From the NCBI RefSeq assembly GCF_018140925.1, contig NZ_CP073315.1:1612001-1676000 (forward strand): a stretch of DNA of 64,000 nt, in the 5' to 3' direction. The translations under genes were made by a program, and so were the position numbers. Of the stretch, positions 21,010 to 29,570 are shown one piece after another (the first letter of the stretch is position 1; each line of letters opens with the position of its first letter). Source of the DNA: Psychrobacillus sp. INOP01. GTDB lineage: Bacteria > Bacillota > Bacilli > Bacillales_A > Planococcaceae. A model generated the notes under the pieces. It worked only from the letters and a program-made list of their open reading frames with translations, ran no database searches and was not told the origin of the DNA.

Positions 21010-21038
21010 AGTATATCATGCAACAAACTCAGTTGCAA
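21010..21038 (-). promoter_or_regulatory. Sigma-A promoter of cshA
   Basis: The minus strand has TTGCAA (21033-21038), a 17-nt spacer and TATACT (21010-21015). The start point would be near 21003, giving a cshA leader of about 275 nt. Confidence 0.65.
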
Positions 21039-21065
21039 TGAATAAGCAACTGTTATAATTATTAG

Positions 21066-21779
21066 TTAATTAATAGTCTCTTCCTCCTCCTCTTTCCCTA
21101 AAAAATTTAGTGCCGTGCTAAACCAATCTTCGCAGTCCTCGCTATAGCAAATATGGTGTTTCCCTAATTCCGAATAGACAATTTCCTTTTTCAAAGATCC
21201 AATTTCATCGTAGATAAACTGGGCAGTGGCATAAGGGACAATACCATCTTTTTTACCTTGGACTATATAGACTGGTACTGTAATTTGACCATAATAGGGC
21301 TGAACTATACGTACTAATCGAATAAATTCTAACGTCGCTGGAAATGGAGTACCCTTTACTTTATAACTGTATTGTTTATATAGAGAATTTTCCTCAAGCT
21401 TACCGACAACTGCTTCCTTTGCTATATCCTTTATATCTTGTAAAAGCTGTGCCGGATATATATACTTCGCTGCAGCACTCAATAAAACAAGCTTGTGTAT
21501 TGGATAACGATTCGCTAAGTACATTGCAATAATTCCACCCATTGAAAATCCCACAATAATTACACGGTCCACTTCATTTTGCAGCTGTCTAAGAGTTTGT
21601 TCTGCCGCCATCATCCACGATTCTGCCGTTACATTTCTTAACTCCAATGTTTCGCCATGACCAGGTAATGTAGGAACAACAATATGCCAGTCAGTATGTT
21701 CTTGTAAATAGTCAACAAATGGTTGAATTTCATATGGTCCACCTGTAAAACCGTGAATACCTAATACTCCTGTTTTCAT
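21066..21779 (-). CDS. Alpha/beta hydrolase, carboxylesterase type
   Basis: This ~237-residue serine hydrolase resembles the Est30/YvaK carboxylesterases. It begins MKTGVLGIHGFTGGPYE (oxyanion motif HGFTGG), has the nucleophile elbow GFSMGG and ends with a likely catalytic His in GKHHICY; the Asp is in QGKKDGIVP. The ATG at 21779 is preferred to longer frames because it follows the murF stop by 20 bases with AGGTG in front. It is the last gene after ddl-murF. The physiological ester is unknown. Confidence 0.88.
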   Translation of the reverse strand: MKTGVLGIHGFTGGPYEIQPFVDYLQEHTDWHIVVPTLPGHGETLELRNVTAESWMMAAEQTLRQLQNEVDRVIIVGFSMGGIIAMYLANRYPIHKLVLLSAAAKYIYPAQLLQDIKDIAKEAVVGKLEENSLYKQYSYKVKGTPFPATLEFIRLVRIVQPYYGQITVPVYIVQGKKDGIVPYATAQFIYDEIGSLKKEIVYSELGKHHICYSEDCEDWFSTALNFLGKEEEEETIN

Positions 21780-21798
21780 TGTCCCCACACCTGTCATA

Positions 21799-23169
21799 TT
21801 ATTTTCGGAACGGCTCAATAACTCTTTCTAACTGCATTCCCCTTGAGCCCTTCACTAAAACAATAGAGCGATCATTTATTTTTTTTGCTAAAAAAGCAAC
21901 GAGTTTTTCTGCGTCGTCATTGACCCAAATAAGTTGTTCAGCTGTAAATTTTTTGACTAGCTTGTTATATAGCCACTCCATACGAGGCCCATATAAGCAA
22001 ACTCCGTCAAAGACCTTATTGGAAATCGATTTGCTCATCTCTTCATGGTATTGCTGCTCATTATCTCCAAGTTCGAGCATATCACCTAGTACTAGCCACC
22101 TTACTGGCTTAATAGAAGACTTTTCAAGGAAGGAAATTGCCGCACGCATGGAAGTCGGAGCAGCATTATAAGCATCATTAATGAAAATCGCACCATTATT
22201 TCCTTCGATCACCTGCATACGCATATCCGTCAAAACTATTTGTTTTAACGCTTCACGCATCTGCCCTGCAGTCAATCCAATTTCTTTTCCGATCAACAGC
22301 GCAGCAAGTGTATTTTTCACTTGATGCTCACCTAACACAGGGATAGACATTTCCTCGTTTAGCTCTCCCTCTACACGGAAGGTACTCCCTTGCTCGGTAA
22401 AGCCCACTTCAGAAATACGCAAATCATTTTGCTCCTGAACACCAAAAGATTTTGCCTTTATATTAGGAGCATTTTCTACAAATGGACGAAGTAATGGTTC
22501 ATCCCCATCATAGAATAATTCCCCCTCATTATCTAATCCTTCAATGATTTCAAATTTCGCTTTTGCAATCCCTTCACGAGAGCCAAGATCCTGCATATGT
22601 GCTTCCCCAATATTCGTAATGACTACATATTTTGGCTTAGCTAAATTGGATAAAAATTCGATTTCTCCAAAGGAGCTCATACCCATTTCGAGTACCGCAA
22701 ACTCCGTATCTTCTTCTAGAGAAAGAATAGTTAAAGGTAAGCCTAGCTCATTATTAAAGTTACCCTCTGTCTTTTTTACACGGAAATAAGGTGACAACAT
22801 GCCTGCCACTAAATCTTTTGTGGACGTTTTGCCATTAGATCCAGTAATGCCAATAAACACCGACTTCAGTTCAGCTCGATAAGCCTCTGCCATTTGCTGA
22901 AGTGCATCTTCCCCACTTTCTACAAATAAAAGCGGAACGTCCTCAGGTGGATTCGGTTCGTCCTTCAGCCAAAGTGATGCCGCTGCTCCTTTTGCAAAAG
23001 CATCCTGAACAAATCGATGACCATTGACTTGTTCTCCACGAAACGGGATAAATAAATCGCCTGGTTGAATCGTTCTCGTATTTATGGAAACTCCCGTAAC
23101 AACGGGATTATCAGCTGTTTTCTTTTGAATGTGTAACCAATCTGCTATATGCGCTAATGTTTTTTTCAC
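21799..23169 (-). CDS. murF: UDP-N-acetylmuramoyl-tripeptide:D-Ala-D-Ala ligase
   Basis: MurF joins D-Ala-D-Ala to the UDP-MurNAc tripeptide, the last cytoplasmic step of the nucleotide precursor. The ATP loop GITGSNGKTSTKD and the Mur ligase motifs FINDAYNAAPTSM and LVKGSRGMQLE are present. I place the start at GTG 23169, four bases after the ddl stop, giving ~456 residues; longer frames would overlap ddl by more than 50 bp. It is coupled to ddl, which makes its substrate. Confidence 0.95.
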   Translation of the reverse strand: MKKTLAHIADWLHIQKKTADNPVVTGVSINTRTIQPGDLFIPFRGEQVNGHRFVQDAFAKGAAASLWLKDEPNPPEDVPLLFVESGEDALQQMAEAYRAELKSVFIGITGSNGKTSTKDLVAGMLSPYFRVKKTEGNFNNELGLPLTILSLEEDTEFAVLEMGMSSFGEIEFLSNLAKPKYVVITNIGEAHMQDLGSREGIAKAKFEIIEGLDNEGELFYDGDEPLLRPFVENAPNIKAKSFGVQEQNDLRISEVGFTEQGSTFRVEGELNEEMSIPVLGEHQVKNTLAALLIGKEIGLTAGQMREALKQIVLTDMRMQVIEGNNGAIFINDAYNAAPTSMRAAISFLEKSSIKPVRWLVLGDMLELGDNEQQYHEEMSKSISNKVFDGVCLYGPRMEWLYNKLVKKFTAEQLIWVNDDAEKLVAFLAKKINDRSIVLVKGSRGMQLERVIEPFRK

Positions 23170-23173
23170 TTGA

Positions 23174-24256
23174 TCACTTCCCGTCTTTCGAGTGTTCAAG
23201 CTGCTGTTTTTCTTCATGGCGTTCAATTGCCAAACGTATAAGTTCTTCTATTAAGCTCGGATAAGAAAGTCCTGATTCCATCCAAAGCTTTGGATACATG
23301 CTGATTGGTGTAAAGCCAGGCATTGTATTTACTTCATTGATAATAACTTCATCTAAATCCGTTACAAAAAAGTCTGCCCTAACAAGGCCTGAACAATCCA
23401 ATACTTTAAACGCACGAATAGCAGCATCCTCTAACTTTGCTTGAAGATCCCCGGAAATTTCAGCAGGAATTGCGTAATTCGTTGTACCATCCTCATATTT
23501 TGCTTCGTAATCATAGAAATCCTTGGTCGGTAGTACTTCCCCTGCAACGGAGCATCTTGGTTCATCATTTCCAATGACACTCATTTCAATTTCACGCGCA
23601 AAAATCCCTTGCTCCACTATAATTTTACGGTCATATTTAAAAGCATATTCCACCGCTTTGATAAGCTCTTCTCGATTTTTAACCCTACTAATACCAACAC
23701 TTGAACCAAGATTGGCAGGCTTTACAAATAATGGCCATTGTAGATTTTCCTCCATTTTTTGAAGTAAAGCATCTTGATTCTTTTTCCACTCTTTACTTAT
23801 GAAGTAGACATAAGGAACTTGAGATAAGCCAGCCTGTGCAAATAATTGCTTCATCACCACTTTATCCATCCCAGCAGCAGATGCCAATACGCCATTACCT
23901 ACATATGGTAAGTTCAATACTTCTAACAATCCTTGTACCGTTCCATCTTCCCCATTTGGTCCGTGCAAAAGAGGGAAAATCACATCAAGCTGAGTTGTAT
24001 CGTCCCCTTGTTCCGGTAGAAAACTAGAAATGGTATTCGGATTTGTGATTTCGCTGCCGAATTTTAGAGATTCAAGTGACTCTACTGGTGCAGTTAACTG
24101 CCCCTCTTTTCTCCATTCACCTGTTTTCGTTATGAAAATTGGATATACTTCATATTTATCAAAATTGATCGCTTGAGAAACTGCTCTCGCTGTAAGTAGC
24201 GACACTTCATGCTCTGCAGATTTCCCACCGTATAATAAGCCCACTTTAATTTTCAT
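23174..24256 (-). CDS. ddl: D-alanine--D-alanine ligase
   Basis: This 360-residue ATP-grasp ligase makes D-Ala-D-Ala. Motifs are LLYGGKSAEHEVSL (N-terminus), LHGPNGEDGTVQG, KPANLGSSVGISR and INEVNTMPGFTPISMYP. The Tyr-type active-site loop is not obviously altered to D-lactate or D-serine specificity, though I cannot test this by eye. It is the first gene of the ddl-murF-esterase unit. Confidence 0.96.
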   Translation of the reverse strand: MKIKVGLLYGGKSAEHEVSLLTARAVSQAINFDKYEVYPIFITKTGEWRKEGQLTAPVESLESLKFGSEITNPNTISSFLPEQGDDTTQLDVIFPLLHGPNGEDGTVQGLLEVLNLPYVGNGVLASAAGMDKVVMKQLFAQAGLSQVPYVYFISKEWKKNQDALLQKMEENLQWPLFVKPANLGSSVGISRVKNREELIKAVEYAFKYDRKIIVEQGIFAREIEMSVIGNDEPRCSVAGEVLPTKDFYDYEAKYEDGTTNYAIPAEISGDLQAKLEDAAIRAFKVLDCSGLVRADFFVTDLDEVIINEVNTMPGFTPISMYPKLWMESGLSYPSLIEELIRLAIERHEEKQQLEHSKDGK

Positions 24257-24322
24257 TAGTTAAGTTACCTCCATGTTTTGGATACTATTAGTTTATCACG
24301 GACAGCCTCAATAGTTGAGTAA

Positions 24323-24637
24323 TTACCCAAACAATTTTAGACCCACTACTCCCATGATAATACAGCTTAGAAAGAATAATTTCTTTCTACTTTTTTTCTC
24401 CTGAAATAAATACATCCCCAGAAGAACGCTTCCTGCAGCCCCAATTCCTGTCCATACAGCATAACCAGTACCGACTGCAATTTCTTTTAACGCTAAAGAC
24501 AATAAGAAAAAACTTAAAGAAGCAGAGATAACTGTGAGAATTGTAAATTTCACTTTTTTGAAGCCATCAGATAACTTCATACAAATAACAAATGCCACTT
24601 CAAATAGCCCAGCGATTATTAATAAAATCCACTCCAT
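24323..24637 (-). CDS. SMR-family exporter subunit (second of pair)
   Basis: This 104-residue protein has four predicted membrane helices, the essential glutamate in the first helix (LFEVAFVICMKLSDGF) and the SMR signature GTGYAVWTGIGAAGS. Its ATG overlaps the stop of the other SMR gene as TAATG, so the two are made together, the usual sign of a heterodimeric SMR pump of the YkkCD/EbrAB kind. The substrate could be quaternary ammonium compounds or guanidinium and cannot be decided here. Confidence 0.9.
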   Translation of the reverse strand: MEWILLIIAGLFEVAFVICMKLSDGFKKVKFTILTVISASLSFFLLSLALKEIAVGTGYAVWTGIGAAGSVLLGMYLFQEKKSRKKLFFLSCIIMGVVGLKLFG

Positions 24638-24972
24638 TATCTCGCCTCCTCTTCATCATCATCCACTAATTTTAGACCGATGATCCCAAATAGTAGGACA
24701 AACAAAAAGAAGAGCTTACCAAAGCCTACCTCTTCCCCAAACCAAATAATCCCTACAATAGCCGTGCCTGCTGCTCCAATGCCTGTGAATATAGCATATG
24801 CTGTACCGATCGGAATCGTCTTCATAGCTTTAGCAAACAGGAAAAAACTTACGATTAAGAATATAATCGTAACAATAGAAGGGACAAGCTCCGTAAATCC
24901 ATGAGCCTCTTTTAAACCAATTGCCCATATTATTTCTGTCAGTCCTGCAATTATTAATAAAATCCAAGCCAT
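24637..24972 (-). CDS. SMR-family exporter subunit (first of pair)
   Basis: This ~111-residue protein has four predicted helices, with the membrane glutamate in GLTEIIWAIGLKEA and the signature GTAYAIFTGIGAAGT. It resembles YkkC. I place the start at ATG 24972, six bases after GAGGTG, rather than at the GTG three codons earlier. It ends in the acidic tail DDDEEEAR. The upstream gap is only ~60 bp and is filled by a terminator, so a guanidine-I riboswitch does not fit. Confidence 0.9.
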   Translation of the reverse strand: MAWILLIIAGLTEIIWAIGLKEAHGFTELVPSIVTIIFLIVSFFLFAKAMKTIPIGTAYAIFTGIGAAGTAIVGIIWFGEEVGFGKLFFLFVLLFGIIGLKLVDDDEEEAR

Positions 24973-24985
24973 ATATTTCACCTCA

Positions 24986-25031
24986 TTAAATAATAAACGC
25001 CCCTGCCCCTTCTTCGTGGCAAAAGCGTCCT
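24986..25031 (-). terminator. Intrinsic terminator after the 25.0-25.8 kb gene
   Basis: On the minus strand ACGCTTTTGCC pairs with GGCAGGGGCGT (11 bp, three G-U pairs), followed by TTATTATTT. It lies between the uncharacterised gene and the SMR pair. Confidence 0.65.
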
Positions 25032-25033
25032 AT

Positions 25034-25777
25034 TTATACTTCTATCAAGACATCAAAAGGCCTAGCCATATGTAACTTTAAATCCTCCAAAACTTCATCT
25101 GGGAAAATATTCTCAGGGAGAATGCGAATTTCAATACCATAATTAGATTTATCTGTTTTGAACAAAGACATAAGCACACCATCTTCAAACATTTCGTTAT
25201 GTTCTGTCATCTTTTCTGCAGACAATCTTGGTAATACGATATTGTTTTTTTTACGCCAAAAAGCGGTTGACTTTGACTTTTCAGCAATCAGTTGGGTAAA
25301 GACACTTGCAACTAAATGGTTGAAGTCTTCCATATCTCGGAAATATATTTTTGTAATTTTCTCACCTTCGTCCGATAGATAGACAAATCTATTTTGTAGG
25401 TGATGATAAAAAGGCGATCGAAAAGATTCTTTTTTATGTGCAATGTATAGTAGCTCCGCTTGTTCTTGAGGAGAAAGCATATTTAATTTGCGCTCATCTT
25501 CAAAATCCATGAAGCAAACTTCAAAAGGTCCTTCTGCAAATTCCTTTATAAAGTGGTTGTATTGCTCGGGAACTATAAATTCAAGCTGTGTATGCATATT
25601 AAAAGAAGCATCATCATACCTATGCTTTAGCAATAAAAGAGCGGACAAGTCAGAGAAATTCCTTATAAATTGTTGAACCGTAATCCCGCTAAACAAAGCA
25701 AAGTGCTCTACCTCATTCACGTGAACATATAAATGAGTTAAATACTCATCTGTATCTCTCATTTCTTTTTTTGCCAC
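25034..25777 (-). CDS. Uncharacterised protein, 247 residues
   Basis: I do not recognise this family. The protein is soluble by eye (no long hydrophobic segment), acidic and rich in aromatic residues. The GTG start at 25777 has AAGGAG eight bases upstream, and codon use looks like that of its neighbours, so it is probably a real gene. It lies alone between divergent rodA and the SMR pair. No motif suggests a catalytic role. Confidence 0.75.
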   Translation of the reverse strand: MAKKEMRDTDEYLTHLYVHVNEVEHFALFSGITVQQFIRNFSDLSALLLLKHRYDDASFNMHTQLEFIVPEQYNHFIKEFAEGPFEVCFMDFEDERKLNMLSPQEQAELLYIAHKKESFRSPFYHHLQNRFVYLSDEGEKITKIYFRDMEDFNHLVASVFTQLIAEKSKSTAFWRKKNNIVLPRLSAEKMTEHNEMFEDGVLMSLFKTDKSNYGIEIRILPENIFPDEVLEDLKLHMARPFDVLIEV

Positions 25778-25931
25778 TAAACTCACTCCTTTATCTGTTC
25801 ATAATAATAGCATGAATTATCCTAGGAAACATCTTTATTTCCCCGACGTCTCTATTAAACCATCAAGCAAAAAATATCATTATACGCTATAATAAGTGAA
25901 TGAAATTTGAAGGAAATATAGGTGACTTTAC

Positions 25932-27113
25932 ATGGAGAACAAAAAAGGCTTTGCTGATCGTTTCGATTGGACACTTGCTTTTATCATATTATTATTTCTA
26001 ATCATTAGTTTACTTGCTATTTCGTCCGCACAAACATCTGGACAATATGCAATAAATTTTATACCAAAACAGCTATTTTGGTATGTTGTCGGTATCGTTA
26101 TTATTGGCATTGTTATGTTTTTTGAACCAGAGCAATATAAAAAATTATCCTGGTATATTTACGGAATCGGGGTAGTTCTACTACTTATCCTTTTCCTTTT
26201 GCCTGATAGTTTAGCTTTAGTAAAACCACGAAATGGGGCAAAGAGTTGGTTCCACTTGCCTGTAGGTGATATTCAGCCTGCTGAATTTATGAAGACCTTC
26301 TATATACTAGGACTTGCCCGATTAATCACGATTCATAATGAGAGAAATCTTATTAAAACAGTAAAGACAGATATAATTTTGCTAGTAAAAATTGGGGTTA
26401 CACTAATTATCCCTCTAGCATTTATCCTTACTCAGCCCGACCTTGGCACCTCGTTAGTGTTCCTAGCAATCACTGCGGCACTTATTATAGTCGCTGGAAT
26501 TACATGGAAGATAATTCTACCCATCTTTTTAGGAGGGATAGGAATTGGTGGTCTACTATTGTGGATGGCCGTCTATATGCAAGATTTTTTGAGTGACAAG
26601 TTTGGTTTTAATCCATACCAATTTGCACGTATTTATTCTTGGTTGGATCCCTACTCTTATGCAAATGATGAAGGGATGCATTTAATCACTTCTTTGAATG
26701 CAATTGGCTCTGGAGAGATTTTTGGCAAAGGCTATGGCGAGCGTATTGTATATGTTCCGGAAAATCATACCGACTTTATATTTGCTGTAATTGGAGAGGA
26801 ATATGGTTTTGTAGGAGCAAGCATTGTTGTAAGTCTTTACTTCTTACTTATTTTTCATTTGACGAAAATTACACTTCAATTAAAAGATGCGTATAGTACG
26901 TATGTCTGTGCGGGAATTATCGCAATGATTACATTCCATGTATTTGAAAATATTGGTATGACCATTCAATTATTGCCTATTACGGGTATACCTCTTCCAT
27001 TTATAAGTTATGGTGGTAGTTCTCTCATGGGGAATATGTTAGCTATTGGTTTAGTATTTGGTATGAAGTTTCATCATCGAACTTATATGTTTGCGAAAAA
27101 CGAAGACGATTAA
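25932..27113 (+). CDS. rodA: RodA/FtsW-type SEDS glycosyltransferase
   Basis: This 393-residue polytopic membrane protein has about ten helices and the SEDS signatures NHTDFIFAVIGEEYGFVG and PLPFISYGGSSLMGNMLAIG. SEDS proteins polymerise lipid II into glycan strands together with a class B penicillin-binding protein (established). Features such as GMHLITSLNAIGSGEIFGKG favour RodA over FtsW or SpoVE, so it probably serves cell elongation. It is followed by its own terminator. Confidence 0.9.
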   Translation: MENKKGFADRFDWTLAFIILLFLIISLLAISSAQTSGQYAINFIPKQLFWYVVGIVIIGIVMFFEPEQYKKLSWYIYGIGVVLLLILFLLPDSLALVKPRNGAKSWFHLPVGDIQPAEFMKTFYILGLARLITIHNERNLIKTVKTDIILLVKIGVTLIIPLAFILTQPDLGTSLVFLAITAALIIVAGITWKIILPIFLGGIGIGGLLLWMAVYMQDFLSDKFGFNPYQFARIYSWLDPYSYANDEGMHLITSLNAIGSGEIFGKGYGERIVYVPENHTDFIFAVIGEEYGFVGASIVVSLYFLLIFHLTKITLQLKDAYSTYVCAGIIAMITFHVFENIGMTIQLLPITGIPLPFISYGGSSLMGNMLAIGLVFGMKFHHRTYMFAKNEDD

Positions 27114-27118
27114 TTTAG

Positions 27119-27170
27119 TTAAAGCGTGTGGAGAAAGAGACTTATGTCCATTCTCTACACGCTTTTTATA
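27119..27170 (+). terminator. Intrinsic terminator of rodA
   Basis: The stem AAGCGTGTGGAGAA/TTCTCTACACGCTT (a few mismatches) is followed by TTTTAT, directly after the rodA stop. Confidence 0.8.
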
Positions 27171-27184
27171 GGTGGGACAGGATA

Positions 27185-27372
27185 AGAAAAAACGGGCCGT
27201 TGATTTCCGCTCCGAGCGGACGCTTTCCGTGGGCACGGCTTCAGCCGCTTCCTGCGCTCCAATCAACAAACGTTCCATTTATAAAACGGATAAAGCAGGA
27301 TTATTGATTCTGGAGAGTTCCGTGAACCCAGTTTTCACGGTACATTTTTATATACTTTATTCCCTTTTTAAA
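27185..27372 (-). repeat. Interspersed repeat, reversed right module plus tail
   Basis: Read on the minus strand, 27190-27270 matches the right module of the composite repeats, including CGGAAAGCGTCCGCTCGG, with AATCAAC/GTTGATT ends that can pair. It is followed at 27318-27372 by a tail containing TTTTCACGGTACATTTTTAT and a TTTAAAAAAAG end. The same module-tail order occurs at 47,100-47,240. Confidence 0.7.
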
Positions 27373-27428
27373 AAAAGAAGATGACTCTAACTTCATTTAC
27401 TAACGAAGTTTCAAGTCACCTTCTTTTT
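27368..27428. terminator. Bidirectional terminator beside the 45-residue ORF
   Basis: The arms AAGATGACTCTAACTTC and GAAGTTTCAAGTCACCTT pair imperfectly; the stem is flanked by A-rich and T-rich tracts on both strands. It would end the small minus-strand gene. Confidence 0.75.
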
Positions 27429-27564
27429 AGTTTTGTGCGTGAGGACTTTGTGCTGGTGGTGCTAAAGCTTTAAGTAGGTCAAGTCTAGATTTCGTCATTG
27501 TAACAGTAACACCAAGCTTTGAAAGATTACTTACAATTTTCTTCAAATCAACTTCCTTTGCCAT
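27427..27564 (-). CDS. Small uncharacterised protein, 45 residues
   Basis: This short frame begins MAKEVDLKKIVSNLSKLGVT and ends PPAQSPHAQN. The ATG is preceded by GAGGTGG at five bases, and a strong terminator follows directly, so it looks like a real gene. The N-terminal two thirds could form an amphipathic helix; the tail is Pro/Ala rich. I do not recognise the family. Confidence 0.7.
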   Translation of the reverse strand: MAKEVDLKKIVSNLSKLGVTVTMTKSRLDLLKALAPPAQSPHAQN

Positions 27565-27738
27565 TGAATCCACCTCGTCCTTCTATTTAATAATTACGTT
27601 TTTCTTTAATAAAAGTTTCTTTTTTTTAACTAATTTCTTCATTTTATTATACCACTTATTACCTAAGTTGAATCTTTCAATTTTGTTACATATATTATGG
27701 ACTTGTAAACCATGCTATTTCCTAAAGGAGTGAATGGT

Positions 27739-28152
27739 TTGAATATAAAAGATGTAATGAGTAAAGAAGTAGTAACCTGCAATCCTCAGGATTATGTAAG
27801 TGAAGTGGCAGATCAAATGCGAACACTAGACATTGGATGTTTACCCGTAGTCAGTAACAATAAATTAGTTGGAATGATAACGGATCGGGACATCGTGACA
27901 AGGTCGGTTGCCAAAGATATGAAAAGCAAAGTGGAGGATGTCATGACTAAGTCCGTTATCTCCGTTTCTCCAGAAGATTCCACATCCGACGCTTCTATTG
28001 TTATGGCACGCAATCAAGTTCGACGACTCCCCGTAATGGACGATGGCAAACTCGTTGGCTTCGTCTCCTTAGCGGATTTAGCTTTCCCTTTCCCACATGT
28101 CCAAGAAATTTCTAATGCTATGGAAAGTATATCCGAACCACGGCAATTCTAA
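27739..28152 (+). CDS. Tandem CBS-domain protein, YhcV type
   Basis: This ~137-residue protein consists of two CBS domains: residues 1-60 begin MNIKDVMSKEVVTCNP and contain PVVSNNKLVGMITDRDIV; residues 65-125 contain PVMDDGKLVGFVSLADLA. Paired CBS domains bind adenine nucleotides and usually regulate another protein (established). The TTG start at 27739 has AAGGAG eight bases upstream. It resembles B. subtilis YhcV. No enzyme domain is attached, and the partner is unknown. Confidence 0.9.
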   Translation: MNIKDVMSKEVVTCNPQDYVSEVADQMRTLDIGCLPVVSNNKLVGMITDRDIVTRSVAKDMKSKVEDVMTKSVISVSPEDSTSDASIVMARNQVRRLPVMDDGKLVGFVSLADLAFPFPHVQEISNAMESISEPRQF

Positions 28153-28159
28153 ACATACG

Positions 28160-28188
28160 AGCTATCCTAAATTAGGATGGCTTTTTAC
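28160..28188 (+). terminator. Intrinsic terminator of the CBS gene
   Basis: The stem AGCTATCCTAA/TTAGGATGGCT is followed by TTTTACAT. Confidence 0.8.
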
Positions 28189-28332
28189 ATTTCACCACCG
28201 AGCGTTGCTAGTGCTTCAATGGCACTTAACTCGGTTTCTGCTGTCTTAAATGCTATCCGATTACAACGTGTCAAACAGGGTAAAAACGTGTAGTATAGAG
28301 GATAGAAGATTTGCAGAAAGCAGGTTTGATGC

Positions 28333-29496
28333 ATGAATAAGATTATGTTTATATTAATGTCTATCCAATTTTTGGTTTATCTTGGCTTTGGAATTATCAT
28401 TCCAGTATTGCCAGAGGTTATTTTAGAGCAAAATTATAATGAAATTCACGTTGGTGGTCTATTGACGGTCTACTCTTTAGCTTCCTTTTTCACTGCTCCA
28501 TTATGGGGAATGCTATCAGATCGTATTGGACGAAAAACGCTTATTTTAATCGGTTTAGTGGGCTTCAGTTTAAGCTTTTGGTTGTTTTCTTTATTTTTTG
28601 ATTCTCTCTTTATGCTCTACTTGTCTCGTGTAGTTGGTGGATTATTTTCCGGTGCTCTTTACACAGCAGTTACTGGATTTGCGGCTGATTTATCCAATGA
28701 AGAGAACCGAAATAAGTATATGGGATTCCTCGGCATGTCGATTGGTTTAGGGTTTATTTTTGGTCCAGCAATCGGCGGAGTATTAGGGCATATAGACTTG
28801 GCACTTCCGTTTACAGCTTCCGCGATTTTATTGCTCGTGATTTTTGTTTATGCTTTAATTATTTTAAAGGAACCAAAACGTACGGGTGAAGCAAATAAAC
28901 GTGCACTCCTTCCGAAAGGAGCAGCAAGTCTATGGAGCTATCGCATTAAATATCTATTCCTATTTTCGTTCATGGTAACGTTTTTACTAGCAGGTCTTGA
29001 AGCTACATTCCAGCTGTTTCAAATCGAAAGAATCGAAATTACTCCACTACAAATCGGCTATCTGTTTATGTTCAGTGGATTTGTCGATGCAGCAATTCAA
29101 GGTGGTGTTGTCCGCCGCATTAAAAATGGTACAGAAACAAAGTGGCTATTATATGCGCAAATTGTTACAGCGGTTGGATTATTCATGACTGTCTTCACTC
29201 AAAGTATTTTCTGGGCAGGACTGTCCCTATGTGTGTTCACCGCAGGAAATGCGCTAGCGCGAACTACAATTGTTTCGCTAACTACGAAAGAATCTGGCGG
29301 ACGCTATGGTACAGCCGCCGGGATGTCCTACTCGATGGATAACCTAGGTCGCATTATCGGTCCATTATTGTTCGCTTGGCTGTTTACAATGCAACCTGAC
29401 AATATTTATATGTTATCTGGGGTGCTTGCCGTTCTTTCTATTGGTTTAATCTTCGCATATCGCAAGTCAACGAAGTCACTGAAGAATGTTGCGTAG
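28333..29496 (+). CDS. MFS drug:H+ antiporter, NorA/Bmr-like
   Basis: This 387-residue protein has twelve predicted membrane helices and the drug:H+ antiporter motif A, GMLSDRIGRKTLILIG, between helices 2 and 3; GLGFIFGPAIGGVLG matches the antiporter motif C. The length and motifs fit the DHA1 subfamily that includes NorA, Bmr and TetA(L)-like pumps. The substrate cannot be read from the sequence. It stands alone, with a terminator after it. Confidence 0.88.
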   Translation: MNKIMFILMSIQFLVYLGFGIIIPVLPEVILEQNYNEIHVGGLLTVYSLASFFTAPLWGMLSDRIGRKTLILIGLVGFSLSFWLFSLFFDSLFMLYLSRVVGGLFSGALYTAVTGFAADLSNEENRNKYMGFLGMSIGLGFIFGPAIGGVLGHIDLALPFTASAILLLVIFVYALIILKEPKRTGEANKRALLPKGAASLWSYRIKYLFLFSFMVTFLLAGLEATFQLFQIERIEITPLQIGYLFMFSGFVDAAIQGGVVRRIKNGTETKWLLYAQIVTAVGLFMTVFTQSIFWAGLSLCVFTAGNALARTTIVSLTTKESGGRYGTAAGMSYSMDNLGRIIGPLLFAWLFTMQPDNIYMLSGVLAVLSIGLIFAYRKSTKSLKNVA

Positions 29497-29512
29497 AATT
29501 GCGCTTTAATAG

Positions 29513-29557
29513 GAAACAGGTGAAAGAAAACGTATTGTTTTCTCTCACCTGTTTTTT
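29513..29557 (+). terminator. Intrinsic terminator of the MFS gene
   Basis: The stem AACAGGTGA...TCACCTGTT, with further pairing inside (AAAGAAAAC with GTTTTCT), is followed by TTTTTTG. Confidence 0.85.
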
Positions 29558-29570
29558 TGTGGATTAAGTT

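Noticed and set aside
24973-25033. Possible guanidine (ykkC) riboswitch before the SMR pair
   Set aside because: The region is too short for guanidine-I, I see no paired ACGR-loop hairpins of guanidine-II, and the hairpin present is a terminator.
27051-27278. Minus-strand frame over the end of rodA and the repeat
   Set aside because: It overlaps rodA antisense and an interspersed repeat and has no ribosome site.
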